From positions 9,219,111 through 9,283,110 of the forward strand of contig NC_056552.1 in the NCBI RefSeq assembly GCF_910596095.1: a stretch of DNA of 64,000 bases, in the 5' to 3' direction. Shown here piece after piece: positions 23,901 to 34,474 of the stretch (the first letter of the stretch is position 1; each line of letters starts with the position of its first letter). A model generated the notes under the pieces. It had not been told where the DNA came from, did no database searches, and worked only from the letters and a program-made list of their open reading frames with translations. Source of the stretch: Thunnus maccoyii (taxonomy: Eukaryota > Chordata > Actinopteri > Scombriformes > Scombridae). The position numbers and the translations under genes are program-made.

Positions 23901-23961
23901 ACATGCAGATTTCTACGGGCTGTATGGGCAGCCATCTACAAAGCACTACGTCACCAGTTAA
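17928..23961 (+). CDS. trim8: TRIM8, RING/B-box E3 ubiquitin ligase, five coding exons
   Basis: Coding exons are 17928-18503, 22449-22544, 22658-22923, 23031-23146 and 23261-23961, all with GT-AG borders and consistent phase. They give 584 residues, against 551 in human TRIM8. The RING finger has Cys15, Cys18, Cys30, His32, Cys35, Cys38, Cys52 and Cys55. B-box 1 is near residues 93-123 and B-box 2 near 146-179. The coiled coil spans the 96-bp exon 2, a size typical of TRIM genes, and exon 3. The C-terminal half keeps the basic EKRKHSTAF patch (a likely nuclear signal in the family), then GGRKILVC, and ends QPSTKHYVTS as in TRIM8. There is no SPRY domain, as expected. The family ubiquitinates signalling proteins in NF-kB, STAT and p53 control. 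Upstream in-frame ATGs at 17898, 17913 and 17916 could add up to ten residues; 17928 matches the family start. Teleosts carry two copies (a and b), and I cannot tell which this is. Identity is very secure. Confidence 0.96.
19124..19138 (+). repeat. Poly-G run
   Basis: About 15 consecutive G, followed by more G-rich sequence to 19165. It could form a G-quadruplex on the sense strand of intron 1. Confidence 0.9.
19890..19935 (+). repeat. Poly-C run with CT and CA tracts
   Basis: A run of about 21 C, then (TC)n, then (CA)n. More C-rich sequence is at 20120-20180. Confidence 0.9.
20338..20386 (+). repeat. (TG)n microsatellite
   Basis: TG repeat with a TCTG interruption and a short GA tail. Confidence 0.9.
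20396..20520 (+). repeat. Interspersed repeat fragment ('gtggttcccaacc' start)
   Basis: It begins with a GTGGTTCCCAACC end and contains 'tgcaggttttcattcc' and 'cagctgatca'. This order is seen in a known dispersed teleost repeat that shares its tip with hAT elements. Confidence 0.5.
20680..21695 (+). repeat. 'AATATCTCAACAACTATTGG' family repeat, split by an insert
   Basis: The left part (to about 20830) and right part (from about 21450, with the 'gtgtttagtgctaaatagc' and 'tgttagcatgctgacatta' blocks) belong to one very common teleost dispersed repeat. Related copies lie at 27100-27560, 29950-30250, 31340-31520 and, reversed, 32120-32480. Class is unclear to me. Confidence 0.7.
20830..21450 (+). 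mobile_element. Insert nested in the preceding repeat
   Basis: The host repeat is continuous when this block is removed ('…aaaattt' to 'aatttgcccaatactt'). The insert starts 'actgtctacattaagccgg' and holds 'gttttcatgctaaaac' and 'cgtccac' motifs shared with 25790-26215, so both are likely from one non-autonomous DNA element family. Confidence 0.5.
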
Positions 23962-24118
23962 CAGAGTAGACACACACACACACACATACACACACACTTG
24001 GATATAGAGACAGGCACCAAAATAGCACACCTTTACTGACTTCATTACCGGAAAAAACACATCAATACTCTCTGATAATGCAGTTATAGTCTACACACAC
24101 TTAAATTAATGTTTATAT

Positions 24119-24153
<35 letters not shown>

Positions 24154-25525
24154 TCTAGAACATGTACACACATTCGGGGGCAGGGTTGATCTCTTTGTGT
24201 TTTTATTTTTTTATTTTCTTTATTTTCGGTCAGTGTTTCATGTAGTGTATTATACGTAAAATGCATATACAGCCAACCGCTCACTCTTGGCACAACTCAG
24301 CTCAGTGTTTTACACGTTAAAAGACACAGAGGAGGGGCTGAAGACGTCCGGATGAGATGCATCTTTTTATTTATAGAGCAGGAGACGAATTGATAGAAAA
24401 TGAACTTTTTATTAGAAAATCTTTCATGCCTCTTCAAGGCTTCTCACTGAGGCTCGAGGGAAAAGAGATAATACCGTGCAGTGTTGAGCTTTCCAGTTTA
24501 GCGTCTCATGTTTCTCTGATATAATCACCCCTCCAGTTGTACTGAGGTCAATTGCCTTATGTTATTAGCATCATATTTTTCTCAGCCCAGCTGACTTACT
24601 TTGATAGATCCTTTAAAGAGGGACCACGGTCCCTTTGTGTCTCTTGATGTTCTTTTTTTTTTTTCTCGTCATGGCACTTCCTTTCTTTGCTGAGTTCAGG
24701 GATGGATAGTACGGCTTGAACACAAAACGCTCTTCCATGGAACACCCACAATGCACTTGTGGACGCCTTGTTATGCCTGGACTACAGATGCTGAACCACA
24801 GAGGGACACTAGAGCTGCGTCCAAAGGGCCGGTTGACCCTGACCCTCTGAGTTTTTGGGGAATTCAACCCTTATTCCTAGCACTCTTGTTTCTGGAGTGA
24901 GGATCCAGTCCTCCCTTCATGCTGCCAGGCTTCCCACAGGACAGAAAATCTTCTGACAAAGACTGTTTCCATTTAGTAATGACTATGACTTTGTGTTATT
25001 TGGTACATCCGTAGGTTTCATGCTTGTCTTGAGAGACTCTTTGATTGTTGAGAAAAAGGCAAAACTGGACAGACCAAACCAATCAAGCATCTGGAGGATC
25101 TGATGATGCTGTAATTGTACTTCCTGCAGGGCAAAGATGTCACTTCCTCTCAATAAGCACACAAGCTCTTGGCTTCCTGTTTGCAGCTGTAAGCATGCAA
25201 GGAAGAGTTTTTTAAGCACTCAAAAGAAGAACAATAGGGGAAAAAAACTGTATGCAGTTTTAAAAAAGAGTGTATGGAAGAAAAAAAAAAAGGGTGGGAG
25301 GATTTTTTTTTTTTTTCATGAACTTTTTCTAAAAGACTGGACTGCGAGATGTAAGCAATGGTCATCATCCTAAAAAGGAGCCGTTACAACAGACATAAAG
25401 ATAGAAAAAAAAGAAAAAAAAACGACATAAAAGTATCTTTTTTTGTAAATATTTTGTGAAATGGAAAAATTACAGACGTGATTTGGAGGAGGGTTCCAAA
25501 TAAACGAACAAATTTAAACCAGTCT
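23962..25525 (+). other. trim8: trim8 3' UTR
   Basis: Non-coding sequence follows the TAA stop. It includes CA tracts at 23971-23997 and 24120-24150 and A/T runs, and ends shortly after the AATAAA at 25499-25504. No other gene is seen in it. Confidence 0.6.
25499..25504 (+). terminator. trim8: Polyadenylation signal AATAAA (trim8)
   Basis: This canonical hexamer lies about 1.5 kb after the stop. It is the clearest one before the downstream repeats begin, so it is the likely 3' end. Confidence 0.55.
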
Positions 25526-25789
25526 CTGCTGTCCACTCTGTATGTGCAAATCCTGTTTTCTCTTGTTGCTTAAAGGATAAGGCTGCTGCGGATATTCTAT
25601 ATTTTTATTATTGTGAATAAATCCCATGAAAAGACTAAAATCGACAATGTGTTAGTCAATCTCTCAAAGTTTTTCGATTTCCCTACCCTATCTGAGGATC
25701 TCACACCAAAAACAGCCCTGCATTGTCTGTACCCGCACTGCGTTAACGTGCTGCCCCTGTTCAAATGAATGATGGGTTGTCTGAAAGGC

Positions 25790-26220
25790 GCCCAAGGCTA
25801 CATCCTCACTGATATGTTTTCATTTTAAAACGCATAACTTTTGCTACGTTTACACCTAGCATCCACACTGAAACGATGATGCAGACACCCCGGTTCACTA
25901 TCTGATTTGATCTTATCCATCACGTGTCTTTCCCTGATTCGTCACGCCCCTATCACATGGTCATGTTTTCTGCCGCCTTGACCAACTTATACTCGTGTTA
26001 CTCTCGGTAACAGTTCCGCCTCATCATCAGTCCAAGCAAAGAAATCTTTAGTCTTACTTTTCGACATTACTGTTCTTTCTCTGTAATATTTTCTGCAACT
26101 AAGCAACCAATAATCTGCTTCCTGTCTACACCCGCACACACACGCCCAGTGTCCGTGAATGGTCATGCGATATGCGTTTTCAGGCGTTAGTATGGACGGA
26201 GATCATTTTTCAAACAGTGC
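25790..26220 (+). repeat. Dispersed repeat with 'tacatcctcactgatatg' start
   Basis: It starts near 25795 with 'gttttcattttaaaacgcat' and ends near 26215 with 'gcgttttcaggcgttag' and 'tatggacgg'. The two ends can pair imperfectly. It is related to the insert at 20830-21450. Confidence 0.5.
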
Positions 26221-26238
26221 TAAAGATTTTAAAATGTC

Positions 26239-26887
26239 TAAGGCTGCCATTCACACCAAATCCAGCAATGCGGCACCTTCCTGCAGGGTTGTGCGGAGGT
26301 GTGGTCGTGTTTATTTGTGCTGTAGAAAGAAACAGCCGTGAAACAATCAGAAAATAACGTCTATCTGATTCACCGCTTTGTTTTCACTACACCGCTCCTT
26401 CTCTTCATTCACTCTCCAGCTCATTCAACCATTCAACCGTTACTCTCTCTTTAGTGCTCTTGGCTCACTCACCATCTCTCTCTTTTTCTCTTGTCTTTTA
26501 AATTGAGTCAGGAAGCTGTCAGCAGAAGCCTAACTTTATTTTTAAAGCTATCAATCAAAGCGAAATGTCTTCCTCTCGTCCTAGTAACGTCTTTGTACTC
26601 CCTCATGGCAGAGTTGTACAGATGCTACATGGTAAACAAAGTTCTTCTCCCCGTAGGCGTCTTCGATCTGATCGCCAGCTTTCGTGATCGGCCACAGCAG
26701 CACGACTTCGGGTTACATTTCGGCAAAAGTTGATTATAGTTCCATTTTTTCTTGCACTGCTGCTGTGGTTTTCTGCTGCAGCCCATGTGGTTCCCACTTC
26801 CGCAGCCTAAATGCACTACCCCCATTCAAATGAATGGGAGGCATGGCCTTTTTCCTGCATCGCTGGATTTGGTGTGAATGCAGCCTA
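26239..26887. mobile_element. Non-autonomous DNA element with long terminal inverted repeats
   Basis: The left end (26239-26274, starting TAAGGCTGCCATTCACACC) and the right end (26850-26887, ending GGTGTGAATGCAGCCTAA) are inverted copies over about 35 bp with few mismatches. The core contains no transposase; short frames at 26491-26825 have no domain. Family not named. Confidence 0.75.
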
Positions 26888-27099
26888 AATCCTCAAAAAT
26901 GGTCACAAATATTATGTTTCAGTTTCCTAGAACAGCTGGGCACTGAAGTTTTTTAGCAAATGTTACTCAAGGAGTAAGTAGTGCGTTTGTTGGGGACTAT
27001 TTTCAGCTGCAGTAAGTATTTGCAACACCAGAAGTGTTTTTATGATTGACTCTAAAGGTAGCTCATTATGTGGCTCATTGATGTTTTGTGTCTAGGGCT

Positions 27100-27560
27100 G
27101 GCAATATCAGTTGGGCCACCATTTTGGTCCAGACTGAAATATCTCAACAACAATTGGATAGATTGAAAATGAAAATTGGTGCAAACATTCATGTCCCCCG
27201 TAGGATGAATTGTAATAACTTCCCTTGAAAATCCCTTGACTTTTCATCAAGTGCCATCAAAACAATTTGTTCAAAACTTTGATTCATAACTAAAAACCTG
27301 CAAAACAAATGACCCTCCCATCAGCCTCAACTGTACTTTGTGTTAAGTGCTAAGTAGCAAATGTTAGCACGCTAACACGATACACACATACCTGCTAGAC
27401 ATCAGCATGTCACAGTAGCATCGGTATTTTGAGGATATTAGCACTTTGACATTAGCATGTAGCTCAAAACACCCCTGAAAGTACAGCCTCACATAGCTGC
27501 TAGCAACAATGGAAGTCTATGGGTCAAAGGAAGTTATCAGGCTTTAATGAGGATCAATTC
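27100..27560 (+). repeat. 'Ctgaaatatctcaacaac' family repeat copy
   Basis: It has the same ordered blocks as 20680-21695 ('aatatctcaacaacaattgg', 'acattcatgtccccc', 'aatgttagcacgctaacac', 'tacagcctcacatagctgc') without the nested insert. Confidence 0.7.
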
Positions 27561-27942
27561 ATCGTTTGTCTCGGGTCTTTTATGAAAAATATAGAATATC
27601 ACCTGGACTGATCCTTAAACGTTTCTCCTGTTTGTACAAACACAGAATCTCAGTATTTGTTTCGTGCTCAGCTATTGTTTTCCATTTCATAAGTCATCAC
27701 CAACCAGTCATCTGCTCGGTCTTCATATGACCTTAAAAAAAACACGGCATCCTCCCACTTGTACCCTAACATCATGCAATCGCCGCTGTTGCAATGCAAG
27801 TACATGCAAATTACCCCTCTGGCTGCCCTTTTCTCTGTTTGACTGTTTATCTAATTTATCTTTTAGTATGTTTATTTGTCTTAAAAGACACATTAAAAGA
27901 GGACAAACCATTAAAATAAAACATTAAATATCTCCTGTGGGG

Positions 27943-27945
<3 letters not shown>

Positions 27946-27982
<37 letters not shown>
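27946..27982 (+). repeat. (GT)n microsatellite
   Basis: Clean GT run. Shorter TG and GT runs follow at 28044-28072. Confidence 0.95.
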
Positions 27983-27987
<5 letters not shown>

Positions 27988-28219
27988 AGGTCTGCAGAGA
28001 GAAAACAGGATGGAGAGAACGAGTCTTGAGATGAGTAGTCAGAGTGTGTGTGTGTGTTAGTGTGAGTGTGTTCCCCTCAGCCTGATTAAGCTGTTGCATT
28101 ACTGCTTTCCCCCACCCAGCACTTTGAGCCTCTATCTTGTTCAGACTACAGAGATGATCCACTAGTGTTTGAGTGAGTGAAAAGGGAATGAAGTAAAAAA
28201 CTATTTTAAGAGACACAAG

Positions 28220-28855
28220 TTCATGTTAAGACTTGAAAATAGATAGATAGATATATAGACCAAAGGGAAAATAAAATGCCAAAGCAGACACTCGACATAA
28301 ATCACATCAAAATACAAAGAGGCAGAAAAGGCAAAAGAAATGAATACAGTTAAAGGCTAAATTGTAGATACACTCTAATATGAAACATGAAAATATAATG
28401 AATACCACATATGTGATGGATAATGCAACAAAATTAAATTTCAGGTGAGAAAATAAAGGTTTTTCAATCAAGAAGATCATGTAATATGAGCAAAAGCTCC
28501 AGAATTCCAGAAGATTTTTAGGTACATTAGCTGCTTTCGGAATATTTTTGGAAGTAAACTGACTCGCTTTCTCATCGAGAGTCAGATTAGAAGATTGACA
28601 CCACTCTCATATCTGTATGAAGCTACAGCTAGGTTAGCTTAGCTTAGCATAAAGACTGGAAGCAGGTGGAAACAGTTAGCCTGGTGTCAAGGTAACAAAA
28701 TCCACATACAAGCATCTTTGACACATAACCCCTCATAAAACAACATATTGTTTTTACATGTTTTTGTATAAATTAACAACATATATAACATGTTAGCTTT
28801 CAGACAGAGCCTGGCTAACTGTTTATCTGTTTCCGGTATTTCTGCTAAGCTAAGT
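28220..28855. other. Intergenic, no gene seen
   Basis: AT-rich sequence with a short GATA-type repeat near 28240. A reversed 'gttagcttagcttagca' tract near 28632-28650 is of a kind common next to teleost repeats. No exon. Confidence 0.4.
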
Positions 28856-29010
28856 AGGGCTGCAACTAACAATTATTTTCATTATGGATTCATTATTTGG
28901 TATATATAGTCATTTGGTCTATAAAATGGCAGAAATCAAAAATATCAACATAGTTAAAGATTAACTTTCAGTTGATTGATTATTTAACCTATCATTGTAG
29001 CTCTAAAGCT
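28856..29010 (+). mobile_element. GGGCTGCAAC hAT-like MITE, short copy
   Basis: It starts 'agggctgcaactaacaatt' and ends in the 'gattatttaacctatc' and 'attgtagctct' blocks. Much of the middle is deleted. Confidence 0.7.
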
Positions 29011-29579
29011 AAGCTAACCAGCTGCTGGCTCTAGCTTTGTATTTAGACAAACAAACATGAAAGTGGTATCAATCTTATGATCTAACTATCTGTAATAAAG
29101 CCATAAGCATTTCCGAAAAACTATTCCTCTAATAGTAATTTAATGATGAGATTGTTTTGTTGACTGTGGTTTTCAAGGTCAATGAGTAACCTTGAGTCTA
29201 AGCCAACATGCTGAGGAAAATCATTCAAAAGCTCTAAAAAAAGCTACTAAATAGACCTCGTGGTGAGTAGATTTTTGAGTCATCTACTTCTTTTTAAGGT
29301 GAACAATGAACTTTTTTGTACACTATGTAGTCATTCAGACACATCAGTTACCCTCTCATGACAATCAGTGTTTCATATACACGTAAAAACAAACATTTTA
29401 ATCATGTTGCGCCACCCTCGTTTTACTCCCCCGTCTTTCCCCTGGTGAGCTGGTGGAAGCTGATTTCTGATGAGCTGCCTTTTTCTCACGTCAGCAAACC
29501 TCAGAAGAGACAGAGGCAGCCAAGAACTGTGGGGTCGGAGGTGCAGCATAAATTACAGCGCTGCTTTTCTATCTTTCTC

Positions 29580-29815
29580 TGACACACACATACTCGCACA
29601 AACACTCCTCCCTTTCTCTCTCTCTCTCCTGACACACACATTTTCTCACACTTGTGCACACAGCTGCTGAACAGCTGTCTGATCCATGAGGAGAGAGAAA
29701 GGCAGCAATCCGGTTGCCTACGTCCCCGATATGTATCTCTGTCACACACACACACACACACACACACACTCTCTCGCACTGTCTGGCTCCTTTAAATTAC
29801 CCATACACACACACT
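29580..29815 (+). repeat. CA-rich tracts
   Basis: Several CA and CT runs, the longest at 29742-29770. The open frames at 29501-29779 (minus strand) are translations of these repeats. Confidence 0.85.
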
Positions 29816-29949
29816 CCGTGAGGGGAAATGCTTTTATTCACTGATAAAAAAAACCACAGAACTTTTTGTTTGCTCCCTTAAAGATTCCAAAAGAACATAT
29901 GCAGATAAAACACTAAAAAGACCGCAAAAAAGAAAATTAACTGTTTGAT

Positions 29950-30250
29950 GTTCGACTGTGGCGACCAACTGAGATATCTCAACGTTTATTTGGTGGATTG
30001 CCATGAAATTTGGTACAGACATTCATGATTCACAGAAGATGGATCCTAAAAACCTTGAGGATCCCTACACCTTTTCTCTAGCAGCACCATGAGGTTCACA
30101 TTTGTGGTTTCAAGTGAAATCTCAGCAACTATCTGAAGGATTACCTTGAAATTTGGTACAGATATTCATGTTCCCACCAGGATGAATTAAAGTAACTTTG
30201 GTGAACCCTTAACACTCTATATAACACCATCATCAGGCTCAAATTTGTTC
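29950..30250 (+). repeat. 'Gagatatctcaac…ccatgaaattt' family repeat copy
   Basis: Twice-repeated blocks ('tggattgccatgaaatttgg' and 'ttaccttgaaatttggtaca') show the internal tandem structure of this dispersed family. Confidence 0.65.
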
Positions 30251-30354
30251 AGTTTTGTTTTTTTTTTTTTTAAACTAATACTCTAGACAGTATATAGAGA
30301 TGGACGTAGCGAGGTCTGACGTCACCCACTGGTTTGCATTGGAGCCAATTTAAA

Positions 30355-30620
30355 GCCCAAGGTTCAATTTTAATTCAATTCAGTTTTATTTACGCCAAAT
30401 CATAACAAAAGTTATCTCAGGACACTTTTCACGTATAGCAGGTCTAGACTGTACTCTTAAATTTAGAGAGACCCAACGATTCCCCCATGAGCAGCACTTG
30501 GCGACAGCGGCAAGGAAAAACTCCCCTTAAACGGAAAGAAACCTCAAGCAGAACGAAATCTAGATGGACGGCCATCTGCCTTGGCCGGTTGGGTTGATAG
30601 AGAAAGAAGGAGGGAGGGGG
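30355..30620 (+). repeat. Dispersed repeat with 'gagcagcacttggcgacag'
   Basis: The run 'ttcagttttatttacgccaa', 'cccatgagcagcacttggcg', 'ggaaaaactccccttaa' and 'gaaacctcaagcagaac' is a well-known common teleost repeat. Its class is unclear to me. The asparagine-rich frames at 30581-30877 overlap its AAT/AAC-rich tail. Confidence 0.65.
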
Positions 30621-31199
30621 AGAGAGACACAGAGAAGCATAATAACAACAATAATAACAATAACAACGATAGTATTAAAAGAGATATGACTAGTAATAAT
30701 AATAATAGCAATAATAGCCGGAGAAGGTGTCAAGGCAGGACACCTGCAGGACCACGCCACCATCGCTGCACCATCCCCGTGGCAATGGCCCACAATTCGG
30801 ATTCTGGGTTTTCCTGCGAGACAAGAAAGCACAAAAACTGCGGGGAAGAAGCCAAGTTAGTAACACGCATCATATAAAGTTGCAGCTTATGAGCCAGGAT
30901 CTTCCAAATAAGGAGTGCAGGGTGTCGCCCTCCACGCTCTGGAAACACGCCCCGCTACCTCGGACTGAAGACAACACTAGTTTATGGGGAACAGCTTATT
31001 TAACTGAAGTGTGCTAACGTGATCAAATACTATTAAACCAAAAAATTGCAACAATAGTCCGACTCATTGCGGGGAGAGCAGCAGTTGAGCCAACTATCAA
31101 TCACAGCTGTCAATCAATGTCCACACAGCAGACATCAAAGATACTATAAGCCCTCATCTTATTAACGGAGCAATAATTACCAAAAAAGACCACCAACAC

Positions 31200-31550
31200 A
31201 CCATAATGACTCATTGAAAAATAATGACTGAGTTAAAATTTCTAGAGAGAGGTCGACGCTTTTTGAATGGGAGTCAATTGGAGCATCTAATGGCGTTGCA
31301 CTTTAAGCTAGTTGCCACGTGACTAATATCTGCAAAAACTAATGACGTTCCCATCAGGCTCAACTTTACTTTGTGTTTAGTGCTAATTTGCTAACGTTAG
31401 CATGCTGACATGTTAAACTAAGATGGTGAACATGGTTATATACCTGCTAAACATCAGGGTGTTAGCATTGTCATTGTGAGCACAGCTGTAAGTTCAACTT
31501 CACAGAGCTGTTGTTTGTTGTTTGCAGACTCTTAGTCTTTTTAGTTAGTA
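31200..31550 (+). repeat. Two joined dispersed repeat fragments
   Basis: 'Tttttgaatgggagtcaatt' type sequence is followed by the 'gtgtttagtgctaatttgc', 'gttagcatgctgacatg' and 'atggtgaacatggtta' blocks of the same family as 20680-21695. Confidence 0.6.
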
Positions 31551-32119
31551 TACTGTACGTTTTTCATCATGTTCAAAGCTATCAATCTTTTAAAGGCCTT
31601 CAAGTTCATGTGGCTCCCAGGGTGTGTTGTATTTCCACAGTGCTATGTCAGAGGTGAAAGTAACAAGGGTAAAAGAGCCAGAAATGTGGAACAATATTAG
31701 TACATTCTGTCTGTTTGAGAGCAAAGGAAATGCTGGACAATGAGCATCTTTGTGAGAGAAGAAGAGGCTGTTTGCATGTCTCTGAGGCCCTCTGAATCAG
31801 TCACATACAATGTTACGCAAAGTAAAAACACACTGCACGCACTGTTCCTACAGCAGGCACGTACTGTCCGACATGTAACACCTCCAAATATCTGCTGGGC
31901 AGTTATTTACGACCTGGAAGTGGTCTGTAGGTGACAAAGACAACTTTTTAAAACCCACACTGCCTCGAGAAGCTTTAAAATTATACTCTTAGCTCAACTA
32001 CTTTTAGACAGCAATGTATTAGAGTAGAGTTGAAAGACCAGAACCAACAATTAAGTAATTCAAATAACACGTAGCAACAGCCTGAAGCTGTAAAGCCACT
32101 GTTTAACAAGAGGCTACAG
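31551..32119. other. Intergenic, no gene seen
   Basis: No exon and no repeat family recognised. The short frame at 31740-31934 has no domain. Confidence 0.4.
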
Positions 32120-32480
32120 CCACACTAGCAATTCTTTAAGCTAAATGCTAACATGAGCATGCTAACATGCTGTTTTTAACAGGTTTAATATTTACCATGT
32201 TCAACATCTTAGTTTACCATGAACGTTAGCATGCTAATTATCAAAGTACAGCTGAGGCTGATGGGGGCGTCATTTGTTTTGAAGGTTTTTGGTTATGAAT
32301 CATAGTTTTGGCCAAATTTAAATGTTTATGGCGCAAGATAAAAAAGTCATTAGGCTTTATCCTCTGAGGGCCATGAATGTCAGCACCAATCCATCCAATA
32401 ATTGTTGAGATATTTCAGTTTGGACCAAAGTGGTTGATAGGCAGGCTGACAACGCCATCTGCTAACGTGGCTAAAACTAT
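32120..32480 (-). repeat. Reverse copy of the 'aatatctcaacaac' family
   Basis: Reverse-complement blocks 'ccaataattgttgagatatt', 'agcatgctaacatgctg' and 'caaagtacagctgaggctga' match 20680-21695 in inverted order. Confidence 0.7.
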
Positions 32481-32489
32481 TAAAAACAC

Positions 32490-33300
32490 ATGAAAGAGCC
32501 ATAATGTTGCATTTGGGTGACATAATCCTTCATTTACAATAAATCAGCGCTGGTGTAGTTTATTCTGAGACTAGATGAATCACTTCCAGGCGTCTCAGAA
32601 AGAAATCCATCCTCTCATTTGGCTTCTAAGCACATACAGAGCCATTTCTCTACAATATACAGCTTTATTGTCATTCACAGTTCTCTGTTAGAGCAATACA
32701 TGGTCATTTAGTTTTCTGCACATTTTAAACTGCAGATTGTTTTCTTTGTAAGTACCTGTACATGCACCATTCAGGTGATTGCAGAAGGATGATATTCATG
32801 TGTATCAATCAGCTTGATTTCATGCTCTGACTCTGAAAAATAGCTCCTATTCAGCAGGAGGTGATCATCATGTATAGAAAATAGAGGTCATGTGACTGCA
32901 GTTATATGTGACTGCTCGCAAGGGACTCGACAAGCCTCTATAGGAAGCCAAAACCAGCACAGGTGTATCAGCTAATCAGAGACCGAGCCACAGCACAATA
33001 GAGGTCGAGGGGGAAGACCACGATGCAGTCAGATGGATGTTTTCAACCCTCACTCTCCTCTTCTGTGCAATCAGTGTGACGATCCAGGTATGCTGGTGGT
33101 CTCATGCTTAACTGCAGCCAGCAGGCTCTACACGCCTCGGAGCTGGATCCAAGCTGCACAGCTTCTCCTGCTCAGCCGCAGGCCATGAATCACTTACCCA
33201 GGCAGGCGGATACTGTATAGCACCACCTGCCTGAAGCTCCTGCCAGTGAGAACACACACAAAATTTGATTTCAGATGTATTGTATTGGAGCCCTTATTCT
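32490..33300. other. Repeat-poor intergenic stretch between trim8 and arl3
   Basis: Unlike most of 25.5-34 kb, this tract shows no repeat family I know, and 32990-33240 is of balanced composition. It has no open frame with splice support. It is a candidate for a conserved non-coding element, untested. Confidence 0.3.
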
Positions 33301-33324
33301 GTAATTTGTGTAATTTCACAATAC

Positions 33325-34172
33325 AAGGAGTATTCAGATCCTTTATTTAAGTAAAAGTATCAATACATTTAAGATGTGTAGCGTAAAGATACTCCATTCC
33401 AAGTAAAAGTCCTGCATGAAAAATCCTACTACAGTAAAAGTACATAAGTATTATCAGCTAAATGTAGTAAATTATTGCAGTAAAGGTAGTGGTTTGGTTC
33501 CTCTGACTGATATATTATTATATATGTCATCATTATATTATTAATACTGAAGCATCAGTGTTAGAGCAGCATGTTACTGTTGTAGCTGCTGGAGGTGGAG
33601 CTAGTTTCAACTACTTTATATACAGTTAGTTAGTTTAGTCCAGTGGTTCCCAACCTAGGGGTCGGGCCCCTCCAAAGGGTCACCAGATAATATCTGAGGG
33701 GTCATGAGATGATTAATGGTTTCAGTTTTTGGACTTTTTCTCTAATCTTTGATTTTTGGTGAAATATTGGATCATTTGAAGATTTATTGAAATGAAAGCA
33801 TGTGTTTAGAGGGAACAATCACTATTAATAATCACTATTTGGTGCAGCTGTTAACAACTCATAGACATCTGAAATGTGACCCCAACTACACACTGCTTTT
33901 TGTTAGACGTCAAAAACCAAAAAGGTTGGAAATCACTGGTTTCATCTTTAACAATGTGTTGTATTTTAAAAGCTTGTTATATTATCTATTGTGTCAAATC
34001 TTCATCTGAAAAGTCACTAAAGTTGTCAAATAAATGTAGTGGAGTAGAAAGTACGATATTTCCCTCTGAAATGTAGTGGAGTGGAAATATAAAGTAGCAC
34101 CAAAAGAAAATATTCAAATAAAGTACCTCTAAATTGTTCTTAAGTACAGTACTTAGTGACTTTCCACCACTG
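33325..34172 (+). mobile_element. Composite hAT element, copy 2 (most complete)
   Basis: The outer Tol2-like MITE ends with 'tttccaccactg' at 34172 and has the matching but eroded left end near 33325 ('gtattcagatcctttattta'). The inner Charlie-like element is 33641-33938 (298 bp), with inverted ends CAGTGGTTCCCAACC and GGTTGGAAATCACTG. It is flanked by GTTTAGTC (33633-33640) and GTTTCATC (33939-33946), an imperfect 8-bp target duplication as expected for hAT insertion. No transposase. Confidence 0.85.
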
Positions 34173-34468
34173 ACTATATTCATCCAAACACATTTCTAAA
34201 CTCTCTTCAGTGTTGATTCTTAAAGTCTGGCTGCTGTCTCCCACAGAGGCCTCTCCACACAAGCTTTAGCTGTTGTCACGAACAGCTGACCCCACCTGCT
34301 ACGATGTGTGACCACTAGAGCCTGGTTCGATTTATACACACACAAAAAAAAAAAAACCCTCCATGATCTGAGTGAAAAACAGTCTTTATGAGTAGAAGAC
34401 GAAACTTGGATTAATTTATTAATAACCGGATGATTTCCTGAAACATTTGTCTGTCTTTTTTCATCTTT

Positions 34469-34474
34469 TTTATT
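34469..34474 (-). terminator. arl3: Candidate polyadenylation signal for arl3 (minus strand)
   Basis: An AATAAA on the minus strand about 1.08 kb after the arl3 stop. It lies just before the composite transposon and shares the gene's orientation. Another hexamer nearby (around 34417) is possible. Confidence 0.35.

Noticed and set aside
30581-31017. Asn-rich frames as a possible low-complexity protein
   Set aside because: They sit on the tail of a common repeat with AAT/AAC units. No start context or splicing.
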